DNA of 64,000 nucleotides from Eopsaltria australis (taxonomy: Eukaryota; Chordata; Aves; Passeriformes; Petroicidae), in contig JAVTVJ010001696.1 in NCBI GenBank assembly GCA_034509425.1, forward strand, positions 153,271 to 217,270. The letters are read 5' to 3'. Position numbers and translations under genes: made by a program. Of this stretch, positions 26,755 through 39,573 are shown piece after piece (the stretch's first letter is position 1; each line of letters starts with the position of its first letter). Under the pieces are notes generated by a model. It was given only the letters and a program-made list of their open reading frames with translations, had not been told where the DNA came from and did not search any database.

Positions 26755-27348
26755 GAATCAGAATGGATCCCAGAATGGTTTGGGCTGGAAGGGACCTTAA
26801 AGCCCATCCCATCCCACTCCTGCCATGGCAGGGACACCTTCCACTGTCCCAGGCTGCTCCCAGCCCCAGTGTCCAGCCTGGCCTTGGGCACTGCCAGGGA
26901 TCCAGGGGCAGCCACAGCTGCTCTGGGCACCCTGGGCCAGGGCCTGCCCGCCCTCCCAGCCAGCAATTCCCAATTCCCAAGATGCCATCCATGCCTGCCC
27001 TGTGGCACTGGGAAGCCATTGCCTGTGGCCTGTGCCTGCATGCCTTGTCCCCAGTCCCTGTGCAGCTCTGCTGGAGCCCCTTGAGGCCCTGGCAGGGGCT
27101 CTGAGGTGTCCCTGGAGCTTCTCTTGTGCAGGTGAGCAGCCCCAGGTGTGCCAGGCTGGCTCCAGAGCAGAGGGGCTGCAGCCCTGGCAGCATCTGCGTG
27201 GCCTCCTCTGGCCTGGCTGCAGCAGCTCCAGGTGCTTGTGCTGTTGTTGCCCAGGGCTGGGGCAGCTCTGCAGGTGGGCTCTCAGCTGAGCACAGGGGCA
27301 CAGGGGCAGAATCGCCCCTGCCCTGCTGCCCACGCTGGGGATCAGCCC
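26755..27348 (-). mobile_element. CR1 LINE 3' fragment, young subfamily, long copy abutting the DYM promoter
   Basis: A reversed tail (AATCAGAATGGATCCCAGAA) and all the young-subfamily blocks, with GGGACTGGGG at the diagnostic site. It extends 5' through the doubled CCCCTGTG block to GGGCTGATCCCCAGCGTGGG. The 5' end near 27348 is at the same internal position as the 5' end of the 60.6 kb copy. It ends about 35 bp before the ZNF143-type motif of the DYM promoter. Confidence 0.94.
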
Positions 27349-27354
27349 ACAGGC

Positions 27355-27566
27355 GGTGTCATGGCCGCCCCGCCCGTCACGGACTACGACTCCCATCGTG
27401 CCCCGCGCACTGCCCCGTGCGGGCTTCGCGCACGCGCAGCGAGGCCGCGCCGGCGACGTGGAGGCGGGCGGGGACTGCGAGGGGCCGTGAGGGGACCCGG
27501 GAGCGGCAGCGGCCGAGGCACCCCCGCCACCGACCCCGCCACCGACCTCGGCCCACGGCACGCACG
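27355..27566 (+). promoter_or_regulatory. DYM: DYM CpG-island promoter and noncoding exon 1
   Basis: It contains ACTACGACTCCCATCGTGCC at 27383-27402, which fits the ZNF143/THAP11 ACTAC...TCCCA promoter motif. CGCGCACGCGCA at 27427-27438 is a full match to the NRF1 consensus. No TATA box is present. The CpG-rich segment ends at a strong donor, GGCACGCACG followed by GTAAGC, at 27567. That defines the 3' end of an untranslated first exon, as DYM has in mammals. Assignment to DYM rests on position, strand and the absence of another gene before its ATG exon. Confidence 0.75.
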
Positions 27567-28993
27567 GTAAGCGCGGCCTCGGCGGTGCCTTCGAGGGACA
27601 CGGGCGATGGGTGAACCCGGCGAGCGCCGGCTCCGAAAAGGGCCCCCGAGATCCCCCGGTTGTCCCGACGTCACCGTCCCCTCGTGGCGCGGGCCTGTGT
27701 CGCGATAGACGAAGGGATGCCTTGCGTAATTCGACACCGGCGCTGCGGAGAATTGCCGGGGCACCGGCACCCGCCGTGTCCCCGCCCGGGCTGGGGCATC
27801 TCCCGGGATCACTCACAGCGTTCCCGGGTTGTACCTGTGTCCCCTAGGGATCCAGGAATCGATCCCCTGCTAGGTCCCCTGGGTGTCCTTGTGTCGCTTA
27901 GGAATCCAAGGATCCCTGCCAGGGTTCCCAGAATGTGCCTGTGTCCCTTTATCCAGACCTTGAGTGCTCCCTGACAGGAAGCCTGTGATCCCTCAGGGTC
28001 CCTGGGATGTCCCTGTGTCCCTTTAAATGCGCCCAGGACTGCAAAGCCAGCGGTTCATACCCATATTTTTATTTTGTGCTCTTAGTAATATTTATTGCTC
28101 ATGACTAGATGGTAAATTGACTTATTTTCCATTCTGTTCTTGAGAACCAGAGACTTTTCTAGTCCTCTGCAGCATCTCAGACCTGCTGGGGCTCACTCTG
28201 CCTCCTCACTCCTATCACATTGTTTTCATTCTTACGAATGATACTATTTATCAAAACTGAGGCGTACTTCGGATTAAAATTGAATTGGTATCTCACCCTG
28301 CTTGCCAGGCTTTGTATTACCTCATATGCCTTCATGCCAAGCGCTGTTTGTTTATTTATTTATTCTTTTTAATCCCCTGTGCTGGGCGTAGGGAGTTCAT
28401 GGGGCCATAATCTGATTTTATTTCCCCCTCTGCTGTGCTGAGGGATAACGTGCTGGGCTGCAGCTCTAATCATTGTAGGTATTTGCAGAAATAAGTGAGC
28501 TGTTGATACTTCCATCACGGGTCACTTTTGGAGTGCAGGGGAGTGGAAACAGGATCCCGGGTGGTTGGATCCAGTGTCCCAATGCAGTGTTGTGTAATCC
28601 CGTGTTGTGTCAGTTCCCAACTGAAAAACTTTCATGGTGCTCCAGTTGGGTCGGCTGGAAAGTTGCCATTGCTCCTTAGATCGCTGGGAGCTTGGGAAGG
28701 CCTCGTGCTGTGCTTTCCATGGGCTGTTTTCTCTTTCCCCTGCTGCTGCATCAGCAGAGGCCGTGGAGAGCCCGGGGGATGATGGACCCAGCTCAGCACT
28801 CTCACCTGGCTGAAGCATCTCTCAGCTCCTCCTCTTCCAGCCCCGTGCTCATGTTTTACTAGCAGAGCTCCTAATCCCTCATATTTCCTGCTAAATCTGT
28901 AAAAAAAGTATTCATAGCAAATTATTGCTAATCTCAGGTGGCTCTGGTGCTTCCTCCCAGTGATTTTATCAGATTAGGAGGAAGATTTTGAGA

Positions 28994-29232
28994 TCACAGA
29001 ATCCCAGGGTGGTTTGGGTGGGAAAGGACCTTAAGGATCATCCAGTGCCACCCCTTGCCATGTGCAGGGACACCTCCCACTGTCCCAGGCTGCTCCAAGC
29101 CCCATCCTGGCCTTGGACACTTCCAGGGATCCAGGGGCAGCCACAGCTGCTCTGGGCACCCTGTGCCTCCCCACCCTCCCAGCCAGCAATTCCATCCCAA
29201 TATCTCATCCAAACTTGCCCTCTGGCAGTTTC
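28994..29232 (-). mobile_element. CR1 LINE 3' fragment
   Basis: ATCACAGAATCCCAGGGTGG, then CCATGTGCAGGGACACCTCC and CCAGGGATCCAGGGGCAGCC. A reversed, 5'-truncated copy. Confidence 0.93.
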
Positions 29233-32200
29233 TAACATGCTGTGTTTTTAAGATGTTATGATGTTTTTACCATGTTGATGACTGACAAAAGTCACTAAAA
29301 GCAAGAAATCCTGCTTGGTGGCTGCTGAACTGATGTCACAGTAGATGATTAATGATTTTAACAGCATTTTTTGAAGTGTGTTCTCTAGAGTGGAAAGTCT
29401 ATTGCATCTTGAAGTAATCCCACACCCTGACAAGTATAATTTAATTTGCTGGAGATCCTGAAGATAGGTGACAGAAGTCATGGTGTGTAATAAAATATGA
29501 AATTATTATACACACAAAGCAGATTTGTCTTTGCGCATATTATGCTTTTTTATCCTGTAGATAACTGTGAGAAACTTTAGAAGCAGAGACAAATAACCCT
29601 GTTGCAAAAGTACGGTTAATGCTCAAATTGTGGAAGAGTACAGATACCAAAATAGTTGTATAAGCTTTGAAATATAGCAAAATATACCAGTATTGAAAAA
29701 AATACAGGCCTTTTAATGAACATGTGAACATCTCTTTGAAGCTTAACAGGTGTTTGAATTATCTTTTTGAAACATTAGTTTGGCCCTCAAGGAGATTTTA
29801 CTTATGTCTGCTGGTGAAATAGGGAGGTAATATTTGTGTGTAACAGTAATCTTAACATCCCTTCCATATAGAAGCTGCTTGATTTATTAAATCATGTTAG
29901 GTTTATCTTGACTTGTGTCACACTCAACCCAACTGTCCATTTTAATTATGGTAGAAACAATGAATTACTAAAAATTGATTTCAGGTAGGTATACTGAGGT
30001 GTTTTTTAAAAAAACAAGAGGGAAGGGACAAGGTCATTAGAAATTCTCATGTTGAACAAAATTTCCAACACTATACTCCATCATAGATTATCAGGGAGTT
30101 GGGGTGAAACTGGTTTTGAAAACTACTGCTGTATTTGTGGCAATAAAAGTCCCATTTCGCCCACTGGAAGAAGCTAAGGTCAAACCAGCAACATTAGTTC
30201 TGATGTGCAGTATATTCTTAATCTGTGCACTCAGGTCTCAGTATGGGTTGTGCATGTTCTTGATCAGTCTTTTTTTTTTAAGCTCCAGATCCCTTTGATA
30301 TTCTTGTTTAAAGTTCAGTTTGTTGTTCTCATTTTATAGTTCCAGCACACCTGTCCTGGCTGGCAGCAGGAATCTCACTGGTGAGAGCAAACAAAACCTT
30401 TACAGAAATACCTGCCCACTGCAGAGACTGGGGATAGTATTCGAATTTCCACTTATTGAAACTTTTGAAAAACGTGCTATTTACCTGTAAAAGTTTTGTA
30501 GAAGGTGTAGAGCTTTTTACGCAGAAATTACAAGGTGTGCTTGACCCAGCCGTCTTCCCTTCTGACAGTGTTTGCTAATTGGATTAAAGAATTTATTTCT
30601 GCATGTACTCCAAAAAACACTAGCTGTGTTTGAGTGCTGACCTTTTCTTGGGGTGTTGGAATGTAAGAGTAAGGATAGAGGTAACTTTTTTAATAATTAT
30701 TTTTTTTCATAATTGCCCTCACTCCGCCTCTCTTCTCCTCTCCTCTGTGACAGGATGTTTTTGTAGAACTGATGCTGTCATTCTGCTCTCAGGTTGGTAG
30801 GCTTGGTGCAGTACTTATTTCAGAACATATTATATAGGAATTTCAACAGAAAACTGATCTTTATAGTTTTTGTAGCTTTACATTTTGTTACCTCTTGATA
30901 TATTTTATATATAGTGAGGCTTTTGAACCTTCAGAGAGATTTGGCCACAAGTATCATATTTTAGAATGGGAGTGTAACTGCCAGCACTAAAAATGAACAA
31001 AATTGAGGACTCCCTAATTGATCTTGTGTGATTTTGTATTAATGGACTAGATACATGTTTTGTTCCATTAATAGCTCTGTTTGTAAATTGGACAAAGAAG
31101 TCCTTAAATGCTATAAGTGCTTATTCACCTGTAAAAGTTAAATAGGAGGTCTCTGAACTTACTAACAGAAAGGCGTTTGTGGGATTCACATGTGGGATTC
31201 AGCTAAAGCTTCCTCAAGAGATTTGACATGTACCTGCTGCCCTGTCCTGACAACTTGGTGACAGAGGGAATAGAGGGCATAAGCCTTCATATAGATTGTG
31301 TCACTAATGGGGGTGTGCTAATGGAAAGGCCAGTACACATTGGGTTGGAAATATCATCATTTTGGGGTTTAGTTTGCCACAAGCCTGGATTTGCTTGTTG
31401 GTGTTCGAGGCCATCACGTAACATTTTAATGTTTTTTAGAGCACTCTGTATCAGAAGTTTCTGTTGTGAGGCGAAAGGCTGGAATGGCGTTTTTGTGTAA
31501 ATTACTTTTGATCTTTTATAACTTTAGAGAAAAGCAATTTGAGCGAGGTTGTTTCTTTCCTCCTATGCGTCAGTAGTTCCAGTTGAGGACAAGGCTTTGA
31601 AGGTGACCTGTGAAGGTGACTAATAGTTTACTTGAAATGAGGGATGTTGAGATTAGTAAGTGGGCATCTTCTCATCAAAATTAGTAGATTTGGTGATCAG
31701 AAATTATCCTAGTGGATCACCAGTAACCTGGAGGTTAGAGATTATAAAGAGTGTATGAAAATGTGTTCGTTTTCTGAGATGGCACTGAGTAACAAAATCA
31801 GTACATCTCAGTCTCATTTATAGATTTTAGGTTTTCATTTTTCTGTCATCTCCTTTCAGAGCACTTTATTACAATGTGACAAGCTGTGTAGGGTGAGCTG
31901 TCAAAGACAATAGCATCCCTTGTTGAGCAGTTTGGGGAAGCACCACAACATCCGGGCTCACTCACATCTGAATTCTTCTGCTTGAAATACTCTGCCTCAC
32001 CATGAAGGTTTTGAAAAACCCCTTCTTCAGCTGTGAGCAGAACAACTGTCCCGTAGGTGGGACATGAAGGAAGCAGATTGTGCTCTTCAGAATTAGGCTT
32101 TTATTGATGACTGACTCCCACGAAAATGTTGTGGAAAAGGACCTGGAGCAGAAAACACAGCATCGTCACTCGTTTTTTCAGCTGCTTGCCTTCCCTATGA

Positions 32201-33593
32201 GGGGCCTTCTTTGCCTGCAGTAAACCTATCAAGATTAATCACTTCTGCTATGTGCAAGACTCTTCAGGCTTCAGTGGAACCCACAAGGACCATACTGATG
32301 TCACTGCGGTGCTGCTTGATTCAGGTTCTTACTCTGGAAGGGGAAGGCACTAGAACAGAGCAGGAGAACCGAGAGAGATGCTGTGTTTGTTCACCCAGCT
32401 GAGTAAACAGAGAGCAAGTCAGATAATTTATGTTGATTGCTGCCTAAAGACCTTAAGGGGGATTTCTCTATTGTTTTTATTCTTAGGCATTGTGGGGACC
32501 ACTTCATAATTCTGTTGCATTTCTTACTACCATCCAAATGTGCTTCTGTCCTAATGAACTGAGCTTTGCAGGAAGACGTTTTGATACCTGGTGAATAGTA
32601 AGAGTGCTGTGCTGCTGCAAAGGTAGGCTAGAGGGTTGTATCATGGTCCCTGACAGTAGCCATCAAACTTGGTAGTGTCTGAAAAATACTGGGTGGAGGA
32701 GAAATAGGATTATTTAGAAAGCTGTGGGAGCTGTTATTGGCCACCAAGCTGCATAGATAGACCCCGTCATGGTCAACCAAGTTCCCTAAAAGAGCTCATA
32801 TTTTGCATTTTTCACAAAAGCAGCTTACCTCTCTGCTACTTCTCACAAAACCATGTTTTTTGTGGTTTTGGTGGGATTTATTGGGGGTGGGGGGAGGGGG
32901 TTGGGTATGTGTCTGAACAGATTCAGCATGCAAAAGTAAAAGGGGTGGGTAAAGGGAACTGAAGAAAGGAGCGACAGCAGTGGTTGCCAAAAAGGCAGTA
33001 GAAAAGGGCAGGAAAATTACAAGTCAGTGTAAAGTGAGCAGAAACAGTCTTTCCTGCATAACTCATTAACTTAAAAACTTTTTAAATTGGTCACGAAGGA
33101 TGCGTTCATCCCATTCTGGGATCTCCCAGGCTGCTTGGTTGTGGCTAACTCGTGCATTAGAGAAGGTGAATTCTTAATAGTGGTTTGATAATGTCTGAAA
33201 AAGGTGAAGCATTAAGTTATAGGTGGAATATTTTGACTCATTAACATGCTTTGAAAATAAAGACTATTTCAATGCTCTTCTCTGATTTAAAATGGCAAAA
33301 ATTTCTAAAGTCTGAGGATTGGAAAGATTTTTTTTTCCTGAAGATCCCTTTTACTGACATGAATTGTTATTGCCTGCTATCTCTGCATCATTACTTTTGC
33401 TTAGCAAAATCTTACCACTTTAATTGCTAAAACCAAAATTCTTACAGTTTTGTATCTCTTTGTGTGAAAATTAATGCATTATCTCCTCGTATGAATGACG
33501 TATTTGCATTAATAACTGCTTTTTGTCTTTGTAGGAAGGTAAAATCTCATTTAATGGGGATTTTTTTCAACACTTAATGTGCCTGGAAAGCTG

Positions 33594-33770
33594 CAAAGTT
33601 GCCCAGAGAAGCTGTGGCTACCCCATCTGTGGAAGTGCTCCAGGCTAGATTGGATGGGGCTTGGAGCAGCCTGGGGTAGTGGAATGTATCTCTGCCCATG
33701 GAAGGGGTGGAATGGGATGGCCTTTAAAGGTCCTTTCCAACACAAACCATTCTATGAATCTATGAAATAT
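33594..33770 (+). mobile_element. CR1 LINE 3' fragment
   Basis: TTGCCCAGAGAAGCTGTGGC, then GGGGCTTGGAGCAGCCTGGG and a CCATTCTATGAATCTATGAA tail. Confidence 0.92.
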
Positions 33771-36700
33771 TACTGTAACATGAGTGAGTGGTCAGAATTC
33801 AAATAAAAATTCAAAATTTTGTAAAATTTTGCATTTTTGGACAGTAAAATTCAAATATTGGAGCTGAACAATACATACTGTTAATATAACTTCTGTGTTT
33901 TCAGTTGTATGGAGAATTACGTATACATATATTGCTGTAGTCCCATAACTCTGTGGCAAGCTTTATGTTAGGATTTTGTGGGATGCTTTAATGTCTCATG
34001 GGTGAAAGATGATCTGAAACCTGCAGTTCTTGGGTGCAAATAGGAATCAGCCAAAAACCTCAGTGCAGTGCTTTGGTAATACAGAATAAGCAGCATTACA
34101 TCTCATTCTCATCTTTACAGAGATTCTGGCTGCTTTGCGTGGAAGAAAAATGATGTCCACTTGTTTTAGTTCATAAAGCTGCAAACTATGAAGTTAACCA
34201 GAGTCCTGCTATGTATGGAAATGAAATTTTTGTTAGGTTTTAAAACATTTTCAGTATTTTCATATGTTTAAGATTCAGCCTAGCGAACAGATCTCAGATG
34301 GCGTTGTAAAATCACGTGCATGACCATCTCAAATTCTTACACTTGCAAGCAGTAATTTTAAAAAATACCACAGCTGTATGAATCTATATTATTCAAATTG
34401 TCTGCAGACTCAGCCAGACTATCATGTCAAGCATAGTTTTGGAAGGGGGCAGCTGGCTGTACTGGATAGATAAAATTCAAACATTGGCAATTAAGTTGTG
34501 AGACCAGTAGGAGATACAATCCTGAAAGGAACTCTAATTACTTGTCTAAAATTATTTAAATAGAAGGTATACAGACCATAACAAGATTTTTCCCAAGTTC
34601 AACAGTGCACATCTGTACCTTGAGTTACACTTAGGAGCTCATACATGGCATTTTTGTGTTGCTGAATTGCTTTTAACTTCCTTTCAGAGGAAAAATTATA
34701 TTCTTGTAAGCCTTATTAATAATTTATGCTAAAATCTTCTAGAAGAAGCAGTGAACTTGGGTTTCATACCTATCCCTAGCAATTTGAGATTGGAATGAGT
34801 CCTGATGTGCAAAACAAGCTCCCTTGTGTTGCTCTAAAGCCTCCATTGCTGCATCATGGAGCCAAGTTCTGGGAATAAACAGATGCTGGATTTAATAGAG
34901 ACTGACACTTGCAGACCAGGCTATGATTCTTTGGGGGTGTAATAATACTGAGTTAAACTAAATGAGTTACTAATAAATTGTGTCTGGGATTTTTTTTGGA
35001 AGCGGGGGGTGGCAAATAAGTAGATTGGCTTTTTGTAACATTTTATTTTAATGAACTGTGCATTTATTTATTCAGTATATTTCAAGGAAAAAGAAATTTG
35101 ATATCATTGGTAATTTACTGCTAGAGTAAGGACTGAGTTTCCTGGAGTGAAAGGGAATTTCCTGTGATTTGGTGTTTCTTGGGCTGTCCCACTTCATCAT
35201 GTGAGGAGGCAGAAGCTGTTTACCCTTGTGTTCTAAAGTTTCTTTGGCATCCTCTGGAGCAGCCTTCCTGTACAGTGCCGTGAAAGTCAAGTGTAGGAGA
35301 AATCATAGATAAATAAATAAATGTTTTAAATACTGCTTAAAGCATACTTTTGTAAATCTATTCCAAGTACTGATGTACCTTTTGTATTACCTAATGACTT
35401 GAGCCTCTATTGTCTTAACCAGCATATAGGCTGGTTAAGTGCCTCCTAATTTAAAGCAGTGTGGACATGTAAGTGGTTACATGTTTCAGTTGAGTGATCC
35501 GTTCAGCTAAGGGCAGCTGTTTCTCAAAGAATCATTTGATAGCATGTTTGAAAATGATTTAAGGTGGTGACTGCTATTTTATATTATTTAGTAGCAGCTG
35601 TCTTGGAAATGTGCTTGAGATCATGTCTAGCAAGTAATCAGCTAAGTTAAAGCATTGGGGTTAATCTGTTTCTGTTGTTAAAATGCCTGGAAATTAAATG
35701 CTGTTTTTTTTTTTTTTTCTTTCTATTTAAAAAATATTTAGACATTTTGCCTGTAGGATATTCATGAACTCTGAAGGAGAGACTTGTTTCCTGGGTCACT
35801 CGATGGCTGGAGTTCCTCAGAAATGTCTTGCTTATTTAAAACAGGGCCTGTGGTTCAGGTTGTAGGAGCTGAAGGTGCTCAGGCTGCATCATGAAGTCAT
35901 TGCAGAGCACTTCATCAAGCTTTGGGATGACACAAATTCCCGATGGAAGGAGTTAGCTTTGTGTGTCTGTAAGTGTAGTCATCTGCGGGAAGGATCAGTA
36001 GAACTTGCTGGGATTTTTACTTCAGAATGGTATAGTGAGTGTAGTGTACTTAGGAGAAGAAAGAAACCACCTGGGGTATAAGAGAGAGAAAAAATCTGTA
36101 CGTTTGTTTGATTGTTCCAAGATTTGTTGGCTCTTGAATGACTGAAAGTCAAAGCATGCCAAGTCCCCTTATCTACAAACTACTATCAGGTATTTAAAGC
36201 TCAAGCTAGCAGGTGGATTATTTTGACAGGTCTTCATGGCTTAATACTTACTTCATTTAGAGGAGAAAATAATCAGCTACTGCCTTATTTTTCTGTTGTT
36301 TTGGGGAAGGTTTGTGGAATCAAACCTATTCTCTGCAGTTTGGAAGGAGCCAGCTGGACATTAGGGCTGGAGGGCTCTCAAGGGCCTCCATAACTTGTCA
36401 TGTTGCTTGGTAGCACTGCTGTGGCCATGGAAATGGGCATGTTCTTGGGCACTGTGATTTTATACTGACTCTGAAAACAGACAACAAAATTTTGCTAAGA
36501 CTCGCTGTTAAAGCCCTTTTTGTTTTGGATTTGTCTTCATGACACTGAACCTGCTGGCATGCCATAGGAAATCTGGAAAGCAAGTATGACTCCTTTTCAA
36601 GAATTAGCTTGAAACCTGTTCCAGTTGCTGTCATATTTCTGGGAAAGTGGTTTAAATGGGGGGCTTTGGGAGCTGCAGTGAGCTATAAGAGTAGCTTGTA

Positions 36701-37062
36701 AATAGAGAATATAGTGACTCATCCTAGGAGAACAGGCTAAGGATTTTGGGCATTGTCAGTGCTGTGGCATGGAGAACTCAAGAGTTCCAGGTGAAGGTGG
36801 AGGGATTTGAAAGCAGGGCTCCAGCTCCCTCTTGGTTCTCTTCACCATTAGTTGTTTGTCTTGGAGCAAGTGAGCTGGAAAACATGAGCAGAGAAAGGGA
36901 GCTTGAGGCGGACAGAGACTAGACTTGTCTTTTCTCCAAGAAATAAAGGTTCAAATGTAGGGCCTTTAAGTCATTTAAAGGCATAGGGACAGGGCTTGAA
37001 TCAAAATGTAGGTCCAGGGCCAACAGCATCATTCTTGGCTTTTGCAGTTGTTGAACATGTTG

Positions 37063-37192
37063 CAAACACGTCTGGTTGGACGGGGCTTGGAGCAGCCTGG
37101 TCCAGTTCAAGGTGTTCCTGCCCACGGCACGGGCTGGGACAGGTTGAGCTTTAAGGTCCCTTCTAACTCAAACCTTTCTGTGACTCTGTGGA
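37063..37192 (+). mobile_element. CR1 LINE 3'-terminal fragment
   Basis: GGACGGGGCTTGGAGCAGCC, then TTTAAGGTCCCTTCTAACTC and a TTTCTGTGACTCTGTGG tail. Confidence 0.9.
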
Positions 37193-39395
37193 ACCAGGGG
37201 ATGCAGAGCTGAGATGTCCATGTACACGATGAGTCTTCACTCTTCTAATTGATGACCCAGTCCTCTCAGATATTACACCAATTGGTTTTTCTTCTACTTT
37301 GTAGCCTTAGTTTTGATTGGCACTGTTTCAAGTGTAGAATACACTGATTTTAGGGATTTCTTCTTCAAGGCAGCAAAATTTGTCTTCAGGTAAGATGCAT
37401 TCATTCTATTCTGTGAGTGAGCATTCAGCCAAGGCTCTGGAAATCCTCTTAAACTGATTGCATTTTATAATTCTTTAATGCTTCTCCACAGAATTCCCTG
37501 GAACAAAGTTTCATTTTCATTCCTAGGTTACTTCGAATTTCTTTTCCTGCAGATAGTGCCTGTGACACACATGACTTTTTCAAGTGCTATAGAAAGGGTC
37601 TTCAGAGCTTTTTGCTGAGAGGTGCGTATGAGGTTATAAGGTTATTGCATCTTCCCTTAGGTCAGGTGTGAAAGGAGGTGCTATAAACCCAAGTGACCCT
37701 CTAAGAGCAGAGCTCCCTGAGTGCATCTTGGGAGAGGTACAACAAATTTTTTCGAGAGCAGAGGATCTCAGTTTGAGACAATTTGAAGGAGGACAAAGTC
37801 AGTGTTCAGTTTCGCTGTATCCTGTCTTCTAGAGCAGGTAACTGTGATGGTGAAGGATGGAATAATGAGATGGAGTGGCAAGAAATGTGGAGTATGTATT
37901 TCCAACCTGTAGAGTCTCTTACAAATAAAATTTAGAAAATAATCACCAATTTCCTTGTTTTTGTAGGATTTCACATTTTAAAGATCTCTTTATTACTTAA
38001 GGTATTTTATGTACTGCTTTGTGACTGTGCTGGCCTTTGTTGTTTCTGACATATTTGGGTACCATGGAGTTGCTCTAAATCTCAAATATGAATTCTTCAG
38101 AGAATTCCCGCTATGGCTCCTAATGTTGCAGCTTTTTGTTGCATCTCTTGTTTGTTTTTAGCGAACTTTCCTCATACTTACACAGTTCTTTATTAATTCG
38201 AAGTGCTATGAGAAGTGTCTTTTCTGCAAGTAATTGCTTCTGCGAAGTTGATGAGTTCAGGCATATCAGTAGGGTCGTGATTCCTGTATCTGATACATTT
38301 TGTCTGATACCACGCATCTGTATCTTTGTAGAAGCCAAGGCAAGAGTTCCTGCTGGGTAGTGGCTTACATCTTCTGATCCGGCTGTGCCTGTTCTTATGG
38401 CTTATGCGGGATCAGGAGTGAGTGTTTAGGTTACAGTAAATGTTGCTCAACACTTTTATGTTGACGGGGATGCCTTTTTTTTTGATACAGACTTTTAAAC
38501 CTATCAATCACAGTTATTTTGTCCAAAAAGGTGGAAGTTTATTGAAGTTGATGCCCTGGAAAGATGTGAGGTGCTTGGGATCATACCTGGCACGTAGTCG
38601 ACGGCATTGTGGTGGTTTTCTTTCTTTAATTAAATTGTTTATGAAGATGAGAAGCAGCATGAAGAATTCAAAGCTTCTCATTCTTCGCACAGATCAAGTA
38701 CAACACATATAGTAGGAGGGTTTGGAGTGCCAGCTTCTGCAGTGTTCCATCAAAAAGCACTTATATTTCTGGTCTGTTCATTTAATGGCTTTTTCCCTTT
38801 GAAGTAGTTGCCTGGAAGCAACCACGTTATTTTACAGAGGTCAGGAGATCCATGTATGGTCAGTAGTACCTTTGCTTGCTTGATAACAGCATGATAAGAG
38901 CTGTGCTTACCCTGGAAAGGTAGGAACTTTAAAGGTATAGATCATTGATAGCACACAGGAATTAGCTGTATCTTTATAGAAGTAGTAATTTTCTATGTGT
39001 GCATGTTCAGTGTGAAAATATATTTCTGAATGTCAGCTTGACACCCCCATTAAAATTGTGAATTCTGTATAGTTTTCCCCACTGCTAGCAGCCTTGGTAC
39101 TGATAAAACTGTGCTGCAGTAATCTTGCTGAGTATAATTTATTAAAATGCAAGTGAGATGATGACTGAAGTAACAGCACAGAAACTTCTCCCTTTCTTGG
39201 CCAAAGGTGTTATTGTCCAAAGTTTGTTGAAAGGAAATCTTCCTGGATATTCCTATATGCCTGATTCCTACATCTCAGTAATTTTTGAAGGAGGTGATCT
39301 AAAGCTTTACTGGTGGTTAACTCATGGTCTGCATATTCCTTATTTGTACAAAAGACTTAAAGTGTTTCTTCCTTCTTCTTCTTTTTTCCTCAAAG

Positions 39396-39573
39396 AAATG
39401 AAAATTTAGAAAGCCATTTGCCAAATAAAGAAGATGGGAGCAAATAGCAGCAGCATCAGTGAGCTTCCAGAAAATGAGTACTTACAGAAACTGTCAGGAT
39501 CAGAGCCCATCTCCGAGAATGACCCATTCTGGAATCAGCTTCTGTCTTTTAGCTTCACCACTCCAACAAACAG
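39396..39573 (+). CDS. DYM: DYM exon 2 (start codon exon)
   Basis: A pyrimidine-rich tract (CCTTCTTCTTCTTTTTTCCT) leads to possible acceptors CAAAG (exon from 39396) or TTTAG (exon from 39410). ATG is at 39434 and donor GTAAGG at 39574. It encodes 46 codons plus two bases ([17 protein letters not shown] to FTTPTN). Confidence 0.9.

Larger units (their letters stand above)
21900..27350. other. Intergenic region between C18orf32 and DYM
   Basis: It holds CR1 copies at 23.3-23.8, 26.1 and 26.75-27.35 kb, an AT-rich patch near 25.38-25.49 kb, and unique sequence. Two short minus-strand open frames (24774-24965 and 24984-25178) have hydrophobic segments but no recognisable family or convincing splice sites. 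I do not call a gene. Confidence 0.6.
27567..39395. other. DYM intron 1 (about 11.8 kb)
   Basis: Mostly AT-rich unique sequence. CR1 fragments lie at 29.0, 33.6 and 37.1 kb and a T-run at 35704-35718. I saw no exon, RNA gene or other mobile element that I can support. The 3' limit is 39395 or 39409 depending on the acceptor used. Confidence 0.65.

Noticed and set aside
26797..27816. A 339-codon minus-strand open frame, and others of 150-270 codons at 6.2, 10.5, 16.3, 18.3 and 60.6 kb
   Set aside because: They lie in GC-rich CR1 copies or CpG islands, where stop codons are scarce on all frames. Overlapping frames on both strands are equally open, and none shows reverse-transcriptase, endonuclease or other family motifs.
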